64,000 nucleotides of DNA from Bacillota bacterium. GTDB taxonomy: Bacteria > Bacillota > Clostridia > Acetivibrionales > JAEZXR01. Where the stretch lies: contig JAEZXR010000018.1 in assembly GCA_023419605.1 (NCBI GenBank), forward strand, positions 1 to 64,000. Direction: 5' to 3'. A program made the position numbers and the translations under genes. The notes under the pieces are model-generated. The model was not told where the DNA came from, searched no databases, and saw nothing but the letters and a program-made list of their open reading frames with translations. Shown in pieces: positions 40,002 to 49,047 of the stretch. The first letter of the stretch is position 1, and the number at the start of each line of letters is the position of its first letter.

Positions 40002-41633
40002 TTATTTCCCTGTGGCAGATTCTCGGAATTCCGTCGGAGTTGCCCCCGTGTGCTTTTTGAACAGCCTGGAAAAGTAATGGGCATCCGGTATCCCTACCAT
40101 CTCAGCCACCTCATAGGTCTTATATTTCACGTCCCGCAGCAGTTCCTTCGCTTTCTCAATACGCACCTCATTCAGGTATTCTACAAAATTTTTCCCCAGT
40201 TCCTTCGTAAACATCCTGCTGATATAGCAGGTACTGACATAGGCATGATTGGCCACATCCTGGAGCGTAATGGGTTCATTATAATGCAGCTGAATATGCT
40301 CCAATGCTTTACGAAGAATCAGCTTGAGACTTTTGCTGTTATAATGGTTTACTCTGGACGCAACCCGCAGGGCCGCCTCTTCCAGAACATCCTGCAATTC
40401 CTTTATATTGCTGCATTTGCGGATCAGTTCATGCAAGCTGCTGATATCGCTGTTTTTTGCCTGTCCGGCTTCGCTGTCGGCAGCAGACACGGATACTCTG
40501 ATATTGTTGATAGAGGAAATGGCAGTCCAGTAAAAGTTTCTCACATAGTCCAGATTAACAGGACTCAACTGCTGGATATAGGAAAAAATGTCCTGCAGCT
40601 TCCCCCTGACGATTTTCTCATTCCCTGCTTTGATGCTTTCCAGCAGGGAATGCTGGTACTTTTCCAGAAGAGAATAATCTTCACAGGTAAAAAACGAATT
40701 CAGATCACTATAAGGGATGATGGAGTTGGTACCGATGTAAAGCTTATACTCCAAGCTTTGCTGGCATTCTCTCAGCTTTATGGGCAAATCCGGAGCACCT
40801 TTTCCTTCCGAGCTGATGGCAATGGTAACGGTGAAGCCAAAGCAGTTGCTTACGATCTCCTGCAGCTGCATGCATTTCTCCGTCAGCGTATTCAAGTAAT
40901 TGGTCCCACCGTTCATTTCTTGAACAATGAAGGCAATTCTTGCATCGTTCAGCGGGATATTAATAACATTAAACCGGTCTGCGAAAGTCTCTGCAAAGGT
41001 GTTTATAATACCGAACTGATATAGATGCCTGTCATAGGGAGATATGCGATCCGCCTCCATGGCATCGAAATCATTTTCGATCACCAGCAGGATGAAATTA
41101 GAGATGGAAACCTTGAAAAGTTCCATTCTTTCCTTCATCTCGCTTTCGTTTGTGTTTATTCCCCATAAGGCGTCATATAAAAGCTTTTCTCTTAAAATAG
41201 GAATGTTCTGTTCGAAGAGGCTCCGCAGCTTGTCGAACTCTTCCATTCTTTCCTTGTGGAATTTCAGCTCTTTCACCGCTCTGTTAATGATTGCCGTCAA
41301 TTCCCCGATCTTTGTGGGTTTTAAAATGAAGTCAAAAGCGCCCAGCTTAATGGCCTCGTGGACATAGTCAAAATCTCTGTAGCCCGTTAGAATAATAATC
41401 TTACAGTGAGAAACCGTATCCTTTATCTCCCTTATCATGGTCAGCCCATCCACTTCAGGCATCCGTATATCGGTGATGATAATATCCGGCAGGCATTTTC
41501 TGACTTCCTCGATTCCTTCCAGACCATCGGAAGCCTCGCCGCAGATTTCGCATCCAAGCTGCTTCCAGTTGACAATGTTTTTCAAGCCTTTCCGGATGAT
41601 GGGTTCATCATCGATAATTAGCACCTTGAACAT
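40002..41633 (-). CDS. YesN-type response regulator (REC plus AraC HTH), system 1
   Basis: A 543-residue regulator. The receiver (1-120) has the acidic pair in VLIIDDEP, the phospho-acceptor Asp in DIIITDIRMPEVDGL and the Lys in FILKPTK. A middle region (~150-430) links to a C-terminal AraC domain (~440-540): EPITLQDVANHAYVSTCYIS, MFTKELGKNFVEYL, and VAEMVGIPDAHYFSRLFKKH. It overlaps the YesM gene by 26 bases. It likely activates the adjacent importer operon. Confidence 0.92.
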   Translation of the reverse strand: MFKVLIIDDEPIIRKGLKNIVNWKQLGCEICGEASDGLEGIEEVRKCLPDIIITDIRMPEVDGLTMIREIKDTVSHCKIIILTGYRDFDYVHEAIKLGAFDFILKPTKIGELTAIINRAVKELKFHKERMEEFDKLRSLFEQNIPILREKLLYDALWGINTNESEMKERMELFKVSISNFILLVIENDFDAMEADRISPYDRHLYQFGIINTFAETFADRFNVINIPLNDARIAFIVQEMNGGTNYLNTLTEKCMQLQEIVSNCFGFTVTIAISSEGKGAPDLPIKLRECQQSLEYKLYIGTNSIIPYSDLNSFFTCEDYSLLEKYQHSLLESIKAGNEKIVRGKLQDIFSYIQQLSPVNLDYVRNFYWTAISSINNIRVSVSAADSEAGQAKNSDISSLHELIRKCSNIKELQDVLEEAALRVASRVNHYNSKSLKLILRKALEHIQLHYNEPITLQDVANHAYVSTCYISRMFTKELGKNFVEYLNEVRIEKAKELLRDVKYKTYEVAEMVGIPDAHYFSRLFKKHTGATPTEFRESATGK

Positions 41634-43440
41634 AAAGGCCCTCCTTTTTCTCCTCCGGGCAGAGTGGAATGGTCACCACTACTCGTGTATATTTTCCCGG
41701 TTCGCTCTCAATTTTTAGTCCGTAGCTTTCTCCATAAAACAACTTGATTCTCCGGTTTACATTCTCAATTCCCACACTCTTGGTTCTTTTGCTTTCCAGC
41801 GTCTTGAAATAAGTGTCATTGTCCAGTTCCAAACGTTCATTCAATGTCTCCAGTTCATCCTGCTCGATGCCTGCGCCGTTATCCATGACCTCAATGGCCA
41901 GGATCTCTCCTTGAATAAAGGCGTTTAATCGGATGATCCCTTTCCCCCTGCATTTTTCAATTCCATGAAATACTGCATTTTCTATCAAGGGCTGTATAAG
42001 CAGGCGAGGTATTTTTACCTCCAGCGCCGCCTCCTGTACTTCCTTTACCAGCTCCACCCTGTCCTCAAACCTTCGCTTGAGCAGTGCTATATACTTGTCC
42101 ATGTAAGAGAACTCCTCTTTCAGGGTGATCAACCTGTCATCCCTGCCAATGCTGACTTCCATTAGGGAAGAAAGATCGGATACCGTTTCGCTGATCTCCG
42201 GTACATGGTTCAATTGTGCCATCCAATTAATGGATTCCAGGGTGTTAAACAGAAAGTGCGGGTTGATTTGAGACTGCAACGCCTTGATCTCCGCTTCCTT
42301 TCGGGTAATCTGTTCCCGGTAGATCCAGGTGACCAGATGGTTGATTTCCTTGGACATCTTGTTGAAGGCCTTGTTTAAATATCCCAATTCATCCTTCCGG
42401 TCCACTTCAATATAAACATTGTCCCCACCCTTTTGCATTTTCTGCATTCCTTTAACAAGCCGATTGATAGGGTTGGTAAAGTCAACAGCGATGTAAATGC
42501 TGAGGACGGACAAAAGCAGTACGGATACAATGCATAGCATAATAAATCGTTTCCTCAAACCGTCAATTTCCCTGAAAAGCTTCAGGAGCGGTGTATAGGA
42601 GACCACTTTCCAGTCTGGCTCCTCCATGGACACGAAGGATACCAGTGCCTTCTCCCGGGCATCGATGATCGATCCGTTTTTCCCCTGGATATTCGCCAGC
42701 AGTTCATTATCCAACAACCGGGTATTTTTAGGGTCCCTGCTCACAATCTGCTCATTATCGGCAGAGATAATTGCGATATTCTGCATATCATCATTGACCA
42801 GGTCCTGGTAAACTCGCTCCAGGAACTCTTTTTTTACCAGGATCACCATGAGCCCGATTTCTTTGAAATTATCCATGTTGTAAATGGTTCTTACCAGAAA
42901 GACATTGGCCACCTTCCCCTGGCTGCTGTCAAGGTACCATACCACCCGCCCCTGGTCTTCACGGGCTTTCAGCAGCATTTCCCGATCTCTCATCACGTCC
43001 ATGATGCTGACTTTTTCCCGGTTGTTGTCTGCGAAATAATGGGTGCCGTTATTGGATACAAAGCAAATGGATTGTATTTCATTTCTCGATAGAAGTATTT
43101 TTTTGAGAACGCTGTTTATATTCCCTCCCATTTCATAGTCTGTAAGCGGGTCGCTTATGGAGCTGTCCTTGTTTAGTATATTGTATATGTTCCTGTCATA
43201 GAGCAGATCCTGAGAGATAAGGGTCAAGTTGTTTACATAATCATTCAGCCGCATTCCGATCATCCGCAGGATATCCTGGGAATAATCCGTGGACTTTTTC
43301 CGTATGATCTCCTCGGAGTCCTTATAGCTCAGGTATCCAATGAGTATCAGGGGAATTATGATCTGAATATATAATACTAAAAGCAGCTTCCGTCGAATGG
43401 ACAGGTCTTTGTAGAAGCTTTTCATTTTACCGAGGATCAC
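41608..43440 (-). CDS. YesM-type sensor histidine kinase, system 1
   Basis: A 610-residue membrane kinase with a GTG start after AAAGGAGTGGTCCG. The first membrane span is ~18-37 (LLLVLYIQIIIPLILIGYL), then an extracellular dCache-like sensor to ~290, a second span (FIMLCIVSVLLLSVLSIYIA), HAMP, and the His_kinase motif LQSQINPHFLFNTLESINW. The ATPase has IENAVFHGIEK, DNGAGIEQDE and GIENVNRRIKLFYG. It signals to the overlapping YesN gene product. A solute-binding lipoprotein gene lies 35 bases upstream. Confidence 0.92.
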   Translation of the reverse strand: MILGKMKSFYKDLSIRRKLLLVLYIQIIIPLILIGYLSYKDSEEIIRKKSTDYSQDILRMIGMRLNDYVNNLTLISQDLLYDRNIYNILNKDSSISDPLTDYEMGGNINSVLKKILLSRNEIQSICFVSNNGTHYFADNNREKVSIMDVMRDREMLLKAREDQGRVVWYLDSSQGKVANVFLVRTIYNMDNFKEIGLMVILVKKEFLERVYQDLVNDDMQNIAIISADNEQIVSRDPKNTRLLDNELLANIQGKNGSIIDAREKALVSFVSMEEPDWKVVSYTPLLKLFREIDGLRKRFIMLCIVSVLLLSVLSIYIAVDFTNPINRLVKGMQKMQKGGDNVYIEVDRKDELGYLNKAFNKMSKEINHLVTWIYREQITRKEAEIKALQSQINPHFLFNTLESINWMAQLNHVPEISETVSDLSSLMEVSIGRDDRLITLKEEFSYMDKYIALLKRRFEDRVELVKEVQEAALEVKIPRLLIQPLIENAVFHGIEKCRGKGIIRLNAFIQGEILAIEVMDNGAGIEQDELETLNERLELDNDTYFKTLESKRTKSVGIENVNRRIKLFYGESYGLKIESEPGKYTRVVVTIPLCPEEKKEGLYVQGANYR

Positions 43441-43475
43441 CGGACCACTCCTTTCTTTTACTTTAGGATAATAGC

Positions 43476-44783
43476 CTACTGTGTACTTTTTTTGAGTGCT
43501 TCCTCCCAGACGGCCTCAGCGCTTAGCGCTCCTTCCAGTACATAGGGAAACTTCTCTACAATAATCCCTTCCCATGCAGACCGGTCCACAAAGCTGTCGG
43601 GGGGGCCGATCCGTTCTCCAGGATGATTCAGCAGCGCTCTCCCCCGCTCTACCAAAGGACTGTATCCAGCTGTCGACTCATCGATGATTACATTCGGCAG
43701 CATGCCTCTTTGCCTGGCAAAAGTATAAGCCGTATCCTTCGAGGTAAGTGCCTTCAACAGCTTCACGGCAGCCTCCCGCTTCACACTGTCCTCCCATGCA
43801 GTTCTACTCATATGGAAGTTCCCATTTCCCAATCCATAGACAAGGGCACCTGCAGAATCACCTTCCTCCTTCATCCGGGGAAAAGGAATAATATCGACGG
43901 TGTCCGCCTTACCTCCCAGGGACCCGGTAAACCAGGAACCCTGAACAATCATGGCTGCCTGCTTGTTTAAAAAGAGATTGTTCCGGTCTCTGCTGTTCAT
44001 ATTGAAAGCCTCTTTTGGGAATGCGCCCAGCTCATACAGCTCTTTCATATATCTCATGGCATCAATATAACACTGGTTGATCCGGCCCTCTGTAACGGGT
44101 TCTTCAATGCCTTTCCGCCCTCCCAGCATGGCCGCTATGTTCTGGTATATGTAAGTTCCCTCGGCAAGGGAATTATAGGCAATGGGAACAATATTATTCT
44201 TTCTGAAAATCTGGACCGCCCGCTTTAGTTCCTCATAGGTAGTAGGAACGGGTGCGTTGTACTTCTGGAACAAATCCTTATTAATGAACAGCGCCTCATA
44301 AATAATTTCCAAGGGCAACCCATAAATCCGGCCTTCCACGGTATTGTAGGACCACATATCCTTTTTAAAATTATCTTTCCATGGACGGTCACTGTCGAGA
44401 AGTTCCGTCAGGTCCGCTACTTTACCGGCCTTAATGAGGGCACGGATGTCCGAGCCGGGCCAGAGCCCGAACACGTCCGGATTATAACCCGAAGCGAAAT
44501 CGATTTTCAATTTATATAAAAAATCTTCTGCAAAGGTGGATTCGTTAAGTACCTCGATATCCGGGTTCATGTCCGTAAATCGATTCAATACCTGCTGCAG
44601 GGTGTCCGCACTGGGGTCGCTCCCTCCCCAGCTGCTGATAAAGCGGAGCTTGATTTTCTGGTTTTGTGGTGCCGATTCCTTATTTACTATGATGCGGGAT
44701 TGCGTGCCGGGAGAACATGCACTAAAAACAGTGAGCAGAAGAAGCAGGGTAACTAGAGTCATATATTCAAAATTCCTTCGCAT
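43476..44783 (-). CDS. Solute-binding lipoprotein preceding YesM (family 1)
   Basis: A 435-residue lipoprotein. The start MRRNFEYMTLV at 44783 is chosen because it begins a proper signal peptide ending in VFSACSPG, after ACGAGGTATATTCT. Family-1 binding fold features: LRFISSWGGSDPSADTLQQV, YNPDVFGLWPGSDIRALI, VEGRIYGLPLEIIYEALFIN and LNKQAAMIVQGSWF. It is co-transcribed with YesM and YesN from a good promoter, not with permeases. So it may present ligand to the sensor kinase as well as, or instead of, feeding a transporter. Confidence 0.85.
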   Translation of the reverse strand: MRRNFEYMTLVTLLLLLTVFSACSPGTQSRIIVNKESAPQNQKIKLRFISSWGGSDPSADTLQQVLNRFTDMNPDIEVLNESTFAEDFLYKLKIDFASGYNPDVFGLWPGSDIRALIKAGKVADLTELLDSDRPWKDNFKKDMWSYNTVEGRIYGLPLEIIYEALFINKDLFQKYNAPVPTTYEELKRAVQIFRKNNIVPIAYNSLAEGTYIYQNIAAMLGGRKGIEEPVTEGRINQCYIDAMRYMKELYELGAFPKEAFNMNSRDRNNLFLNKQAAMIVQGSWFTGSLGGKADTVDIIPFPRMKEEGDSAGALVYGLGNGNFHMSRTAWEDSVKREAAVKLLKALTSKDTAYTFARQRGMLPNVIIDESTAGYSPLVERGRALLNHPGERIGPPDSFVDRSAWEGIIVEKFPYVLEGALSAEAVWEEALKKSTQ

Positions 44784-44822
44784 AGAATATACCTCGTGTA
44801 CGTATTTTAGACATTTTCCTAT

Positions 44823-44851
44823 ATTATACATTAAATGAATTATTTAAGCAA
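44823..44851 (-). promoter_or_regulatory. Promoter of the binding protein-yesM-yesN operon
   Basis: TTGCTT (44851-44846), a 17-base spacer and TATAAT (44828-44823) on the minus strand, 40 bases upstream of the chosen ATG. Confidence 0.7.
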
Positions 44852-44909
44852 TCATAGGATATTAATCCGGATGATGGCAAAAAAATGAAATGCGCTATGG
44901 AGCAATAAA

Positions 44910-44942
44910 AAAGCAGAACCCTTCATTTCAGGGTTCTACTTT
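44910..44942 (-). terminator. Terminator after GH88 gene
   Basis: AAAG-C-AGAACCCT and AGGGTTCT-A-CTTT surround a seven-base loop, just beyond the leftward GH88 gene (stop at 44978). Confidence 0.65.
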
Positions 44943-44977
44943 ACTTTTCAATCGTATAAATTCATTCAATAACAGGA

Positions 44978-46099
44978 TTAAAACACCTTGCTTTCCCATC
45001 CCAGCAGCTTGGCTACCGCTTCAACAAAGTAGTAATCTCCGTAGATGAGCGAAACATCTACATTCTGCCCTGCCGGTTTGTTTCCGGTGCCTTCCCGCAG
45101 GATTCCCTCATACTCCGGTTGATTCCAGGTTGCATAGGAAGCCGCCAGGGATTTTATAATCCGTTCTGCCGCTGTCTGGTAGAGTCTCCCCTCTTCCGGC
45201 GGCAGGCAGCCCGCAATTTCAATCAAGCCGGATGCCGCACAGGCAGCCGCTGAGGTGTCTCTTTCCTCTCCATCCAGATTGGGTACTCTGAAGTCCCAAT
45301 GAGCCACATAATCTTCCGTTAATGATGCCAGGAAGAAATGAGCTACCCGCTGTGCCGCACGTAAATATTTTATATCGCCAGTATATTTGTAGGTATTTGC
45401 CATTCCATAGATGGCCCATGCCTGTCCGCGGCTCCAAGCGGAATCAGGCCCATATCCCTGTCCTCCCAGTGCTTCTATAAACTCGCCGCTTTCCGCATCA
45501 AAGCTGGCGATATGCCGTACGGACCCGTCTTCCCGTATAAAGTGCTTCAGCACCGTATCGGCATGGGCTTTGGCAATATACTTGAACCGTGGGTCCTTCA
45601 GCTCCTCCGAGGCCCAGAATAGAATGGAAAGGTTCATAGAGGAGTCAATGATGGCCCAACCTTTCTTTTCCTGATTCCATGCACGCAAAAAGTTTCCGGC
45701 TATATTAAAGCGCCCTGCCAGGAAATTTGCTGCCTGCAGTCCGCGGCGTCTTGCATCGGGATCTCCGGTGAGCTTGTATTTGATTACAGCCGTAGGCAGA
45801 AATTGGAATCCTACATCATGATGGAAATTATTGTCCTTCATGAAGCAGCTTTCGATCTTCTCATCCCATTCCCAGGCTTCATTCCGGTATTCCTCCTTTC
45901 CTGTCATGTCATACAGGACCCAGAGAATTCCCGGCCAGAAGCCGGAAGTCCACCAATCCAGGCGCATATTGTCATATTCCCCTCTGGAAACATGGGGTGA
46001 TTTACCCTTTAACTGCGGTATCATTTGGTCCACTTTTTCAATAATTTGGCTCCATGTGGTGTAGTAGGGGCTATTCTTCTGTTCTTCTCTTTGATTCAT
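44978..46099 (-). CDS. Glycoside hydrolase family 88 (unsaturated uronyl hydrolase)
   Basis: A 373-residue alpha6/alpha6-barrel enzyme. GH88 features are WWTSGFWPGILWVLYDMTG, HHDVGFQFLPTAVI (catalytic Asp region), WAIIDSSMNLSILFWASEEL, DSAWSRGQAWAIYGMANTY and ERDTSAAACAASGL. It removes delta-4,5-unsaturated uronic acid from oligosaccharides made by polysaccharide lyases. No signal peptide, so it acts in the cytoplasm on imported oligosaccharides. It lies downstream of the importer at 47264-50379 and a broken GH30 gene. GAAGGAGAAGCAACG precedes the ATG. Confidence 0.9.
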   Translation of the reverse strand: MNQREEQKNSPYYTTWSQIIEKVDQMIPQLKGKSPHVSRGEYDNMRLDWWTSGFWPGILWVLYDMTGKEEYRNEAWEWDEKIESCFMKDNNFHHDVGFQFLPTAVIKYKLTGDPDARRRGLQAANFLAGRFNIAGNFLRAWNQEKKGWAIIDSSMNLSILFWASEELKDPRFKYIAKAHADTVLKHFIREDGSVRHIASFDAESGEFIEALGGQGYGPDSAWSRGQAWAIYGMANTYKYTGDIKYLRAAQRVAHFFLASLTEDYVAHWDFRVPNLDGEERDTSAAACAASGLIEIAGCLPPEEGRLYQTAAERIIKSLAASYATWNQPEYEGILREGTGNKPAGQNVDVSLIYGDYYFVEAVAKLLGWESKVF

Positions 46100-46251
46100 C
46101 GTTGCTTCTCCTTCATCCAGCTAGAGGCTTTATTATATATGTAGAGATGTCCGTACTAAAAAATATTTACTCACTAATTATAAGTTTTGAAACACCTCTT
46201 CCATAAAAATGGTATCATTTTTACGCTACCCTGTCTACATCTGGGTAAAAA

Positions 46252-46284
46252 ATAAAAGCTCTTGCCGAAGCCAGGAGCTTTTAT
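46252..46284 (-). terminator. Terminator downstream of the GH30 remnant
   Basis: ATAAAAGCTCTTG (46252-46264) and CAGGAGCTTTTAT (46272-46284) form a stem with one G-T pair. A second small dyad, AAAAATG-GTAT-CATTTTT (46205-46222), lies beyond it. Confidence 0.7.
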
Positions 46285-46352
46285 CCTAAAGTTGAGGACG
46301 ATTCCTCAAACCATCCACATCCCCTTTTCATTTTCCTTTTACAGGTCTTTTG

Positions 46353-47193
46353 TCAGTCGATTACATCGACTCGATCCGCATTAATAACCGTACCTGTTGC
46401 TAAGAACGATTTGTTTCCCGTCACCCTGACCTTCAGCGTATGCTGTCCACGGGCCAAAACCGGACTCTGATACAGTGTCTGCTGACCTGCCCGTGTTGTA
46501 CGGTAGCAGTCAATGGTCGTTTCCGGCCCCCCATCGATTGAAACCGCCGCACAGCCGTAGTTAATATCCTTTGAACCGATGAGTTTTACCTGCGTGCCAT
46601 AAAACGATACGGTAAAATAGTCATTGGCATTGCCGGAATAATGATTATCCCAGTAGATAGTCGGCAAAGGCATCGTAGGAGTCATCATACAGGTTATTGG
46701 ACAGCCCGTTTGCGGACCCTGCCGTACACTGGCTGTACGTCATCCAGTACGGCGGTGAGTTCGAAAAAGCTTCCGTAATATTTACCCCCCTTGCGATGGC
46801 CCCTTGAAGGATGGACCTTTGGGCTGCGTCAGCCATCCAATCGTAAGCACCTTTCACTACCTGATATCCGGGCACTTCTCCGCCTGCACGCATATGCTCA
46901 TGGGACGGATTCTCACTGCCGCCGATATTGTACCTTACGATGTTCAGCCCTAATCCCTTGGTAGGACTAAACAACAGGTCCAGAATCTCATTCTTCTTTG
47001 TTTCACTCTTCCACCCTCCGACGGCATTGGCCCACCAGCAAAGGGAGGTCCCCCATCCTTCAAAAACCTGGAACTGCTCGCCGGGATCTATAACGATCTC
47101 CGCGGCAGCATTTACCCGTATACTTCCCGGTGAAAAAGCAACCGACACCGCCAGGACAAAAACCCATGCGATACTTTTTAACCTCTTTATCAT
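46353..47193 (-). pseudogene. GH30 endo-beta-1,6-galactanase remnant with internal deletion
   Basis: The first 182 codons (47193-46645) encode a signal peptide (to about residue 30) and the start of a GH30 catalytic domain: FQVFEGWGTSLCWWANAVG, LGLNIVRYNIGGSENPSHE and FSNSPPYWMTYSQC. At about 46650-46665 the frame meets a stop (YLLG). From the same point another frame (46688-46353) encodes a C-terminal carbohydrate-binding-like module: WDNHYSGNANDYFTVSF, AAVSIDGGPETTIDCY and HTLKVRVTG. The central barrel with both catalytic glutamates is missing, so an internal deletion fused the ends out of frame. Confidence 0.75.
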
Positions 47194-47263
47194 ACATTAC
47201 CATCCTTTCTTTATTATCGATCTAATGTACACTTGTTTTCGGTTTCCCTTCCTATTTTTCCAG

Positions 47264-48106
47264 CTAGCCTTTTATCGCTCCTGCCGTTAAACCCTGCACG
47301 ATAAATTTCTGCGCTGCGACAAAGAATATCAAAACCGGGATCATGGATAAGACCGCCGACGCAAAAGCCGCATTTATGTTGGCGGTATACTGTCCGAAGA
47401 AGAAAAACTGCTGCATGGGAATGGTTCTGACCGCTTTTCTCTGCAGCACGATCAAGGCAATGCTGAATTCATTCCACATCCACAGTACGTGCAGTGTCGC
47501 AACACAGGCGGTTATGGGCTTCAGAAGCGGAAATACGATCTGCCAGAAGGTCCTGTAGAGCCCGCATCCGTCAATAATGGCCGCTTCCTCCAGTTCCCGC
47601 GGTACTGCTTTGATAAAACCGATATAGAGGAAAGTAGAATAGGGAATGCTGGTTCCCACCATCAGTATAATGGCACCTTGAAGAGTATTTATCAAGGACA
47701 GGGCTTTGATGATCCTGTACACCGGGATCATGATTACTTGAAAGGGAACCATCATGGCTGCCAGGAAAACCATTTCACTGTATCTGTATACCCTTTTTTG
47801 TATGTTTCTTGAGATGATATAGCCTGCCATGGAGGAGCAAACCACGATCAGAAAAACAGAGAGGGGAGTTGTAATCATGCTGTTCATAAAGGACTGAAAG
47901 AAATTTGTTACTTCTGCCGCCTTGGTGAAATTGGACCATTGAATATACCTGGGGAAAGCAAGCACGGATTCCGCCGTTTCGAGCGGTGTTTTTACAGAAG
48001 TAATAATACATATGTAAAAAGGTGCCAGGAAGATTATGACCCCCATAAGAGTAAGCACCGTCAGAAGCGTACTTCCGATCCTGTTTCGGATTTTTATCGC
48101 CCGCAT
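47264..48106 (-). CDS. CUT1 permease, MalG type
   Basis: A 280-residue six-span permease: LTLMGVIIFLAPFYICIITS, the EAA loop EEAAIIDGCGLYRTFWQIVFPL, and the end AAQKFIVQGLTAGAIKG. It works with the MalF-type permease (48108) and the binding protein (49048). The stop of the upstream gene is one base before its start, so translation is coupled. It precedes the GH30 remnant in the same direction. Confidence 0.92.
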   Translation of the reverse strand: MRAIKIRNRIGSTLLTVLTLMGVIIFLAPFYICIITSVKTPLETAESVLAFPRYIQWSNFTKAAEVTNFFQSFMNSMITTPLSVFLIVVCSSMAGYIISRNIQKRVYRYSEMVFLAAMMVPFQVIMIPVYRIIKALSLINTLQGAIILMVGTSIPYSTFLYIGFIKAVPRELEEAAIIDGCGLYRTFWQIVFPLLKPITACVATLHVLWMWNEFSIALIVLQRKAVRTIPMQQFFFFGQYTANINAAFASAVLSMIPVLIFFVAAQKFIVQGLTAGAIKG

Positions 48107-48107
48107 A

Positions 48108-48968
48108 TTATAACTCCACCTCCCTGCTCCTGAATAGGTTTGATACCACCCTGCCGATGACCAAAAGGAATATCATAAATACCAATGCCACAGCCTGCCC
48201 GTATCCGGCCCTTTTAAAATTAAACAAGTGCTCGTATATATAGATGGCTACTGTTTCCGAGGACCTTACAGGTCCTCCCTTTGTGGCAATATAGGGCCCT
48301 CCGAATTCTCTAAGGCCGTATGTCAAAGAAAGGGTTACGCACACTGTAAATGCAGGAACGATCATTGGCAAAGTGATGTTTTTAAACTGCTGAAATGGAC
48401 TCGCTCCGTCTACGGTTGCCGACTCATACATATCTTTTGGAACACCCGTCAGTGCAGATAAGTAGATAATCATATTAATCCCCACACCATTCCACAGCCC
48501 CATGATTACTATGCCGGGTATAACCGTCGAAGGATTCCCCAGCAGGCTGTTGATGCCGAACAAGGTATGAAATACCTCCCTATATATGTAGCTCCATATG
48601 AATACCGACAGCACTCCGCTAAGTGCGCAGGGTAGAAAAAAGGCCATTCTGGCAAAGTTTCTCCCCTTAAAGGGCCTGTTTATGGCTAGAGCCAGGACAA
48701 GAGCCAGTATGTTTCCCGCTATGGTGGAAAGAAGAGCAAAATATACCGTATTTCTAACCGGAATCAGAATGTCGTCATTGGAAAAGATATGAATGAAATT
48801 ATTAAGTCCTACGTATTTTACCTCGGGAGATATTCCATCCCAGTTTGTAAATGCAACGTTAATCCCCATAAAGAAGGGGATCAACATGGAAAAGCCAAAA
48901 AAAAATACTGCCGGCAGCATAAATCCGCTCTTTATCAGTGCATTCCCAAATGATTTGTTAATCCTCAT
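48108..48968 (-). CDS. CUT1 permease, MalF type
   Basis: A 286-residue six-span permease: FMLPAVFFFGFSMLIPFFMG, FTNWDGISPEVKYVGLNNF, the FFLPCALSGVLSVFIWSYIY span and the EAA loop ESATVDGASPFQQFKNITLPM. It follows the binding-protein gene by 79 bases and precedes the MalG-type gene by one base. The ATPase partner is not encoded here. Confidence 0.92.
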   Translation of the reverse strand: MRINKSFGNALIKSGFMLPAVFFFGFSMLIPFFMGINVAFTNWDGISPEVKYVGLNNFIHIFSNDDILIPVRNTVYFALLSTIAGNILALVLALAINRPFKGRNFARMAFFLPCALSGVLSVFIWSYIYREVFHTLFGINSLLGNPSTVIPGIVIMGLWNGVGINMIIYLSALTGVPKDMYESATVDGASPFQQFKNITLPMIVPAFTVCVTLSLTYGLREFGGPYIATKGGPVRSSETVAIYIYEHLFNFKRAGYGQAVALVFMIFLLVIGRVVSNLFRSREVEL

Positions 48969-49047
48969 ATTGCCCCCTATAGTAACTGTTCCCCGGGTTT
49001 TCCCCGGGAAAACAATTACTCTGATCCGCTAAAAGTTTTAATGGTTT

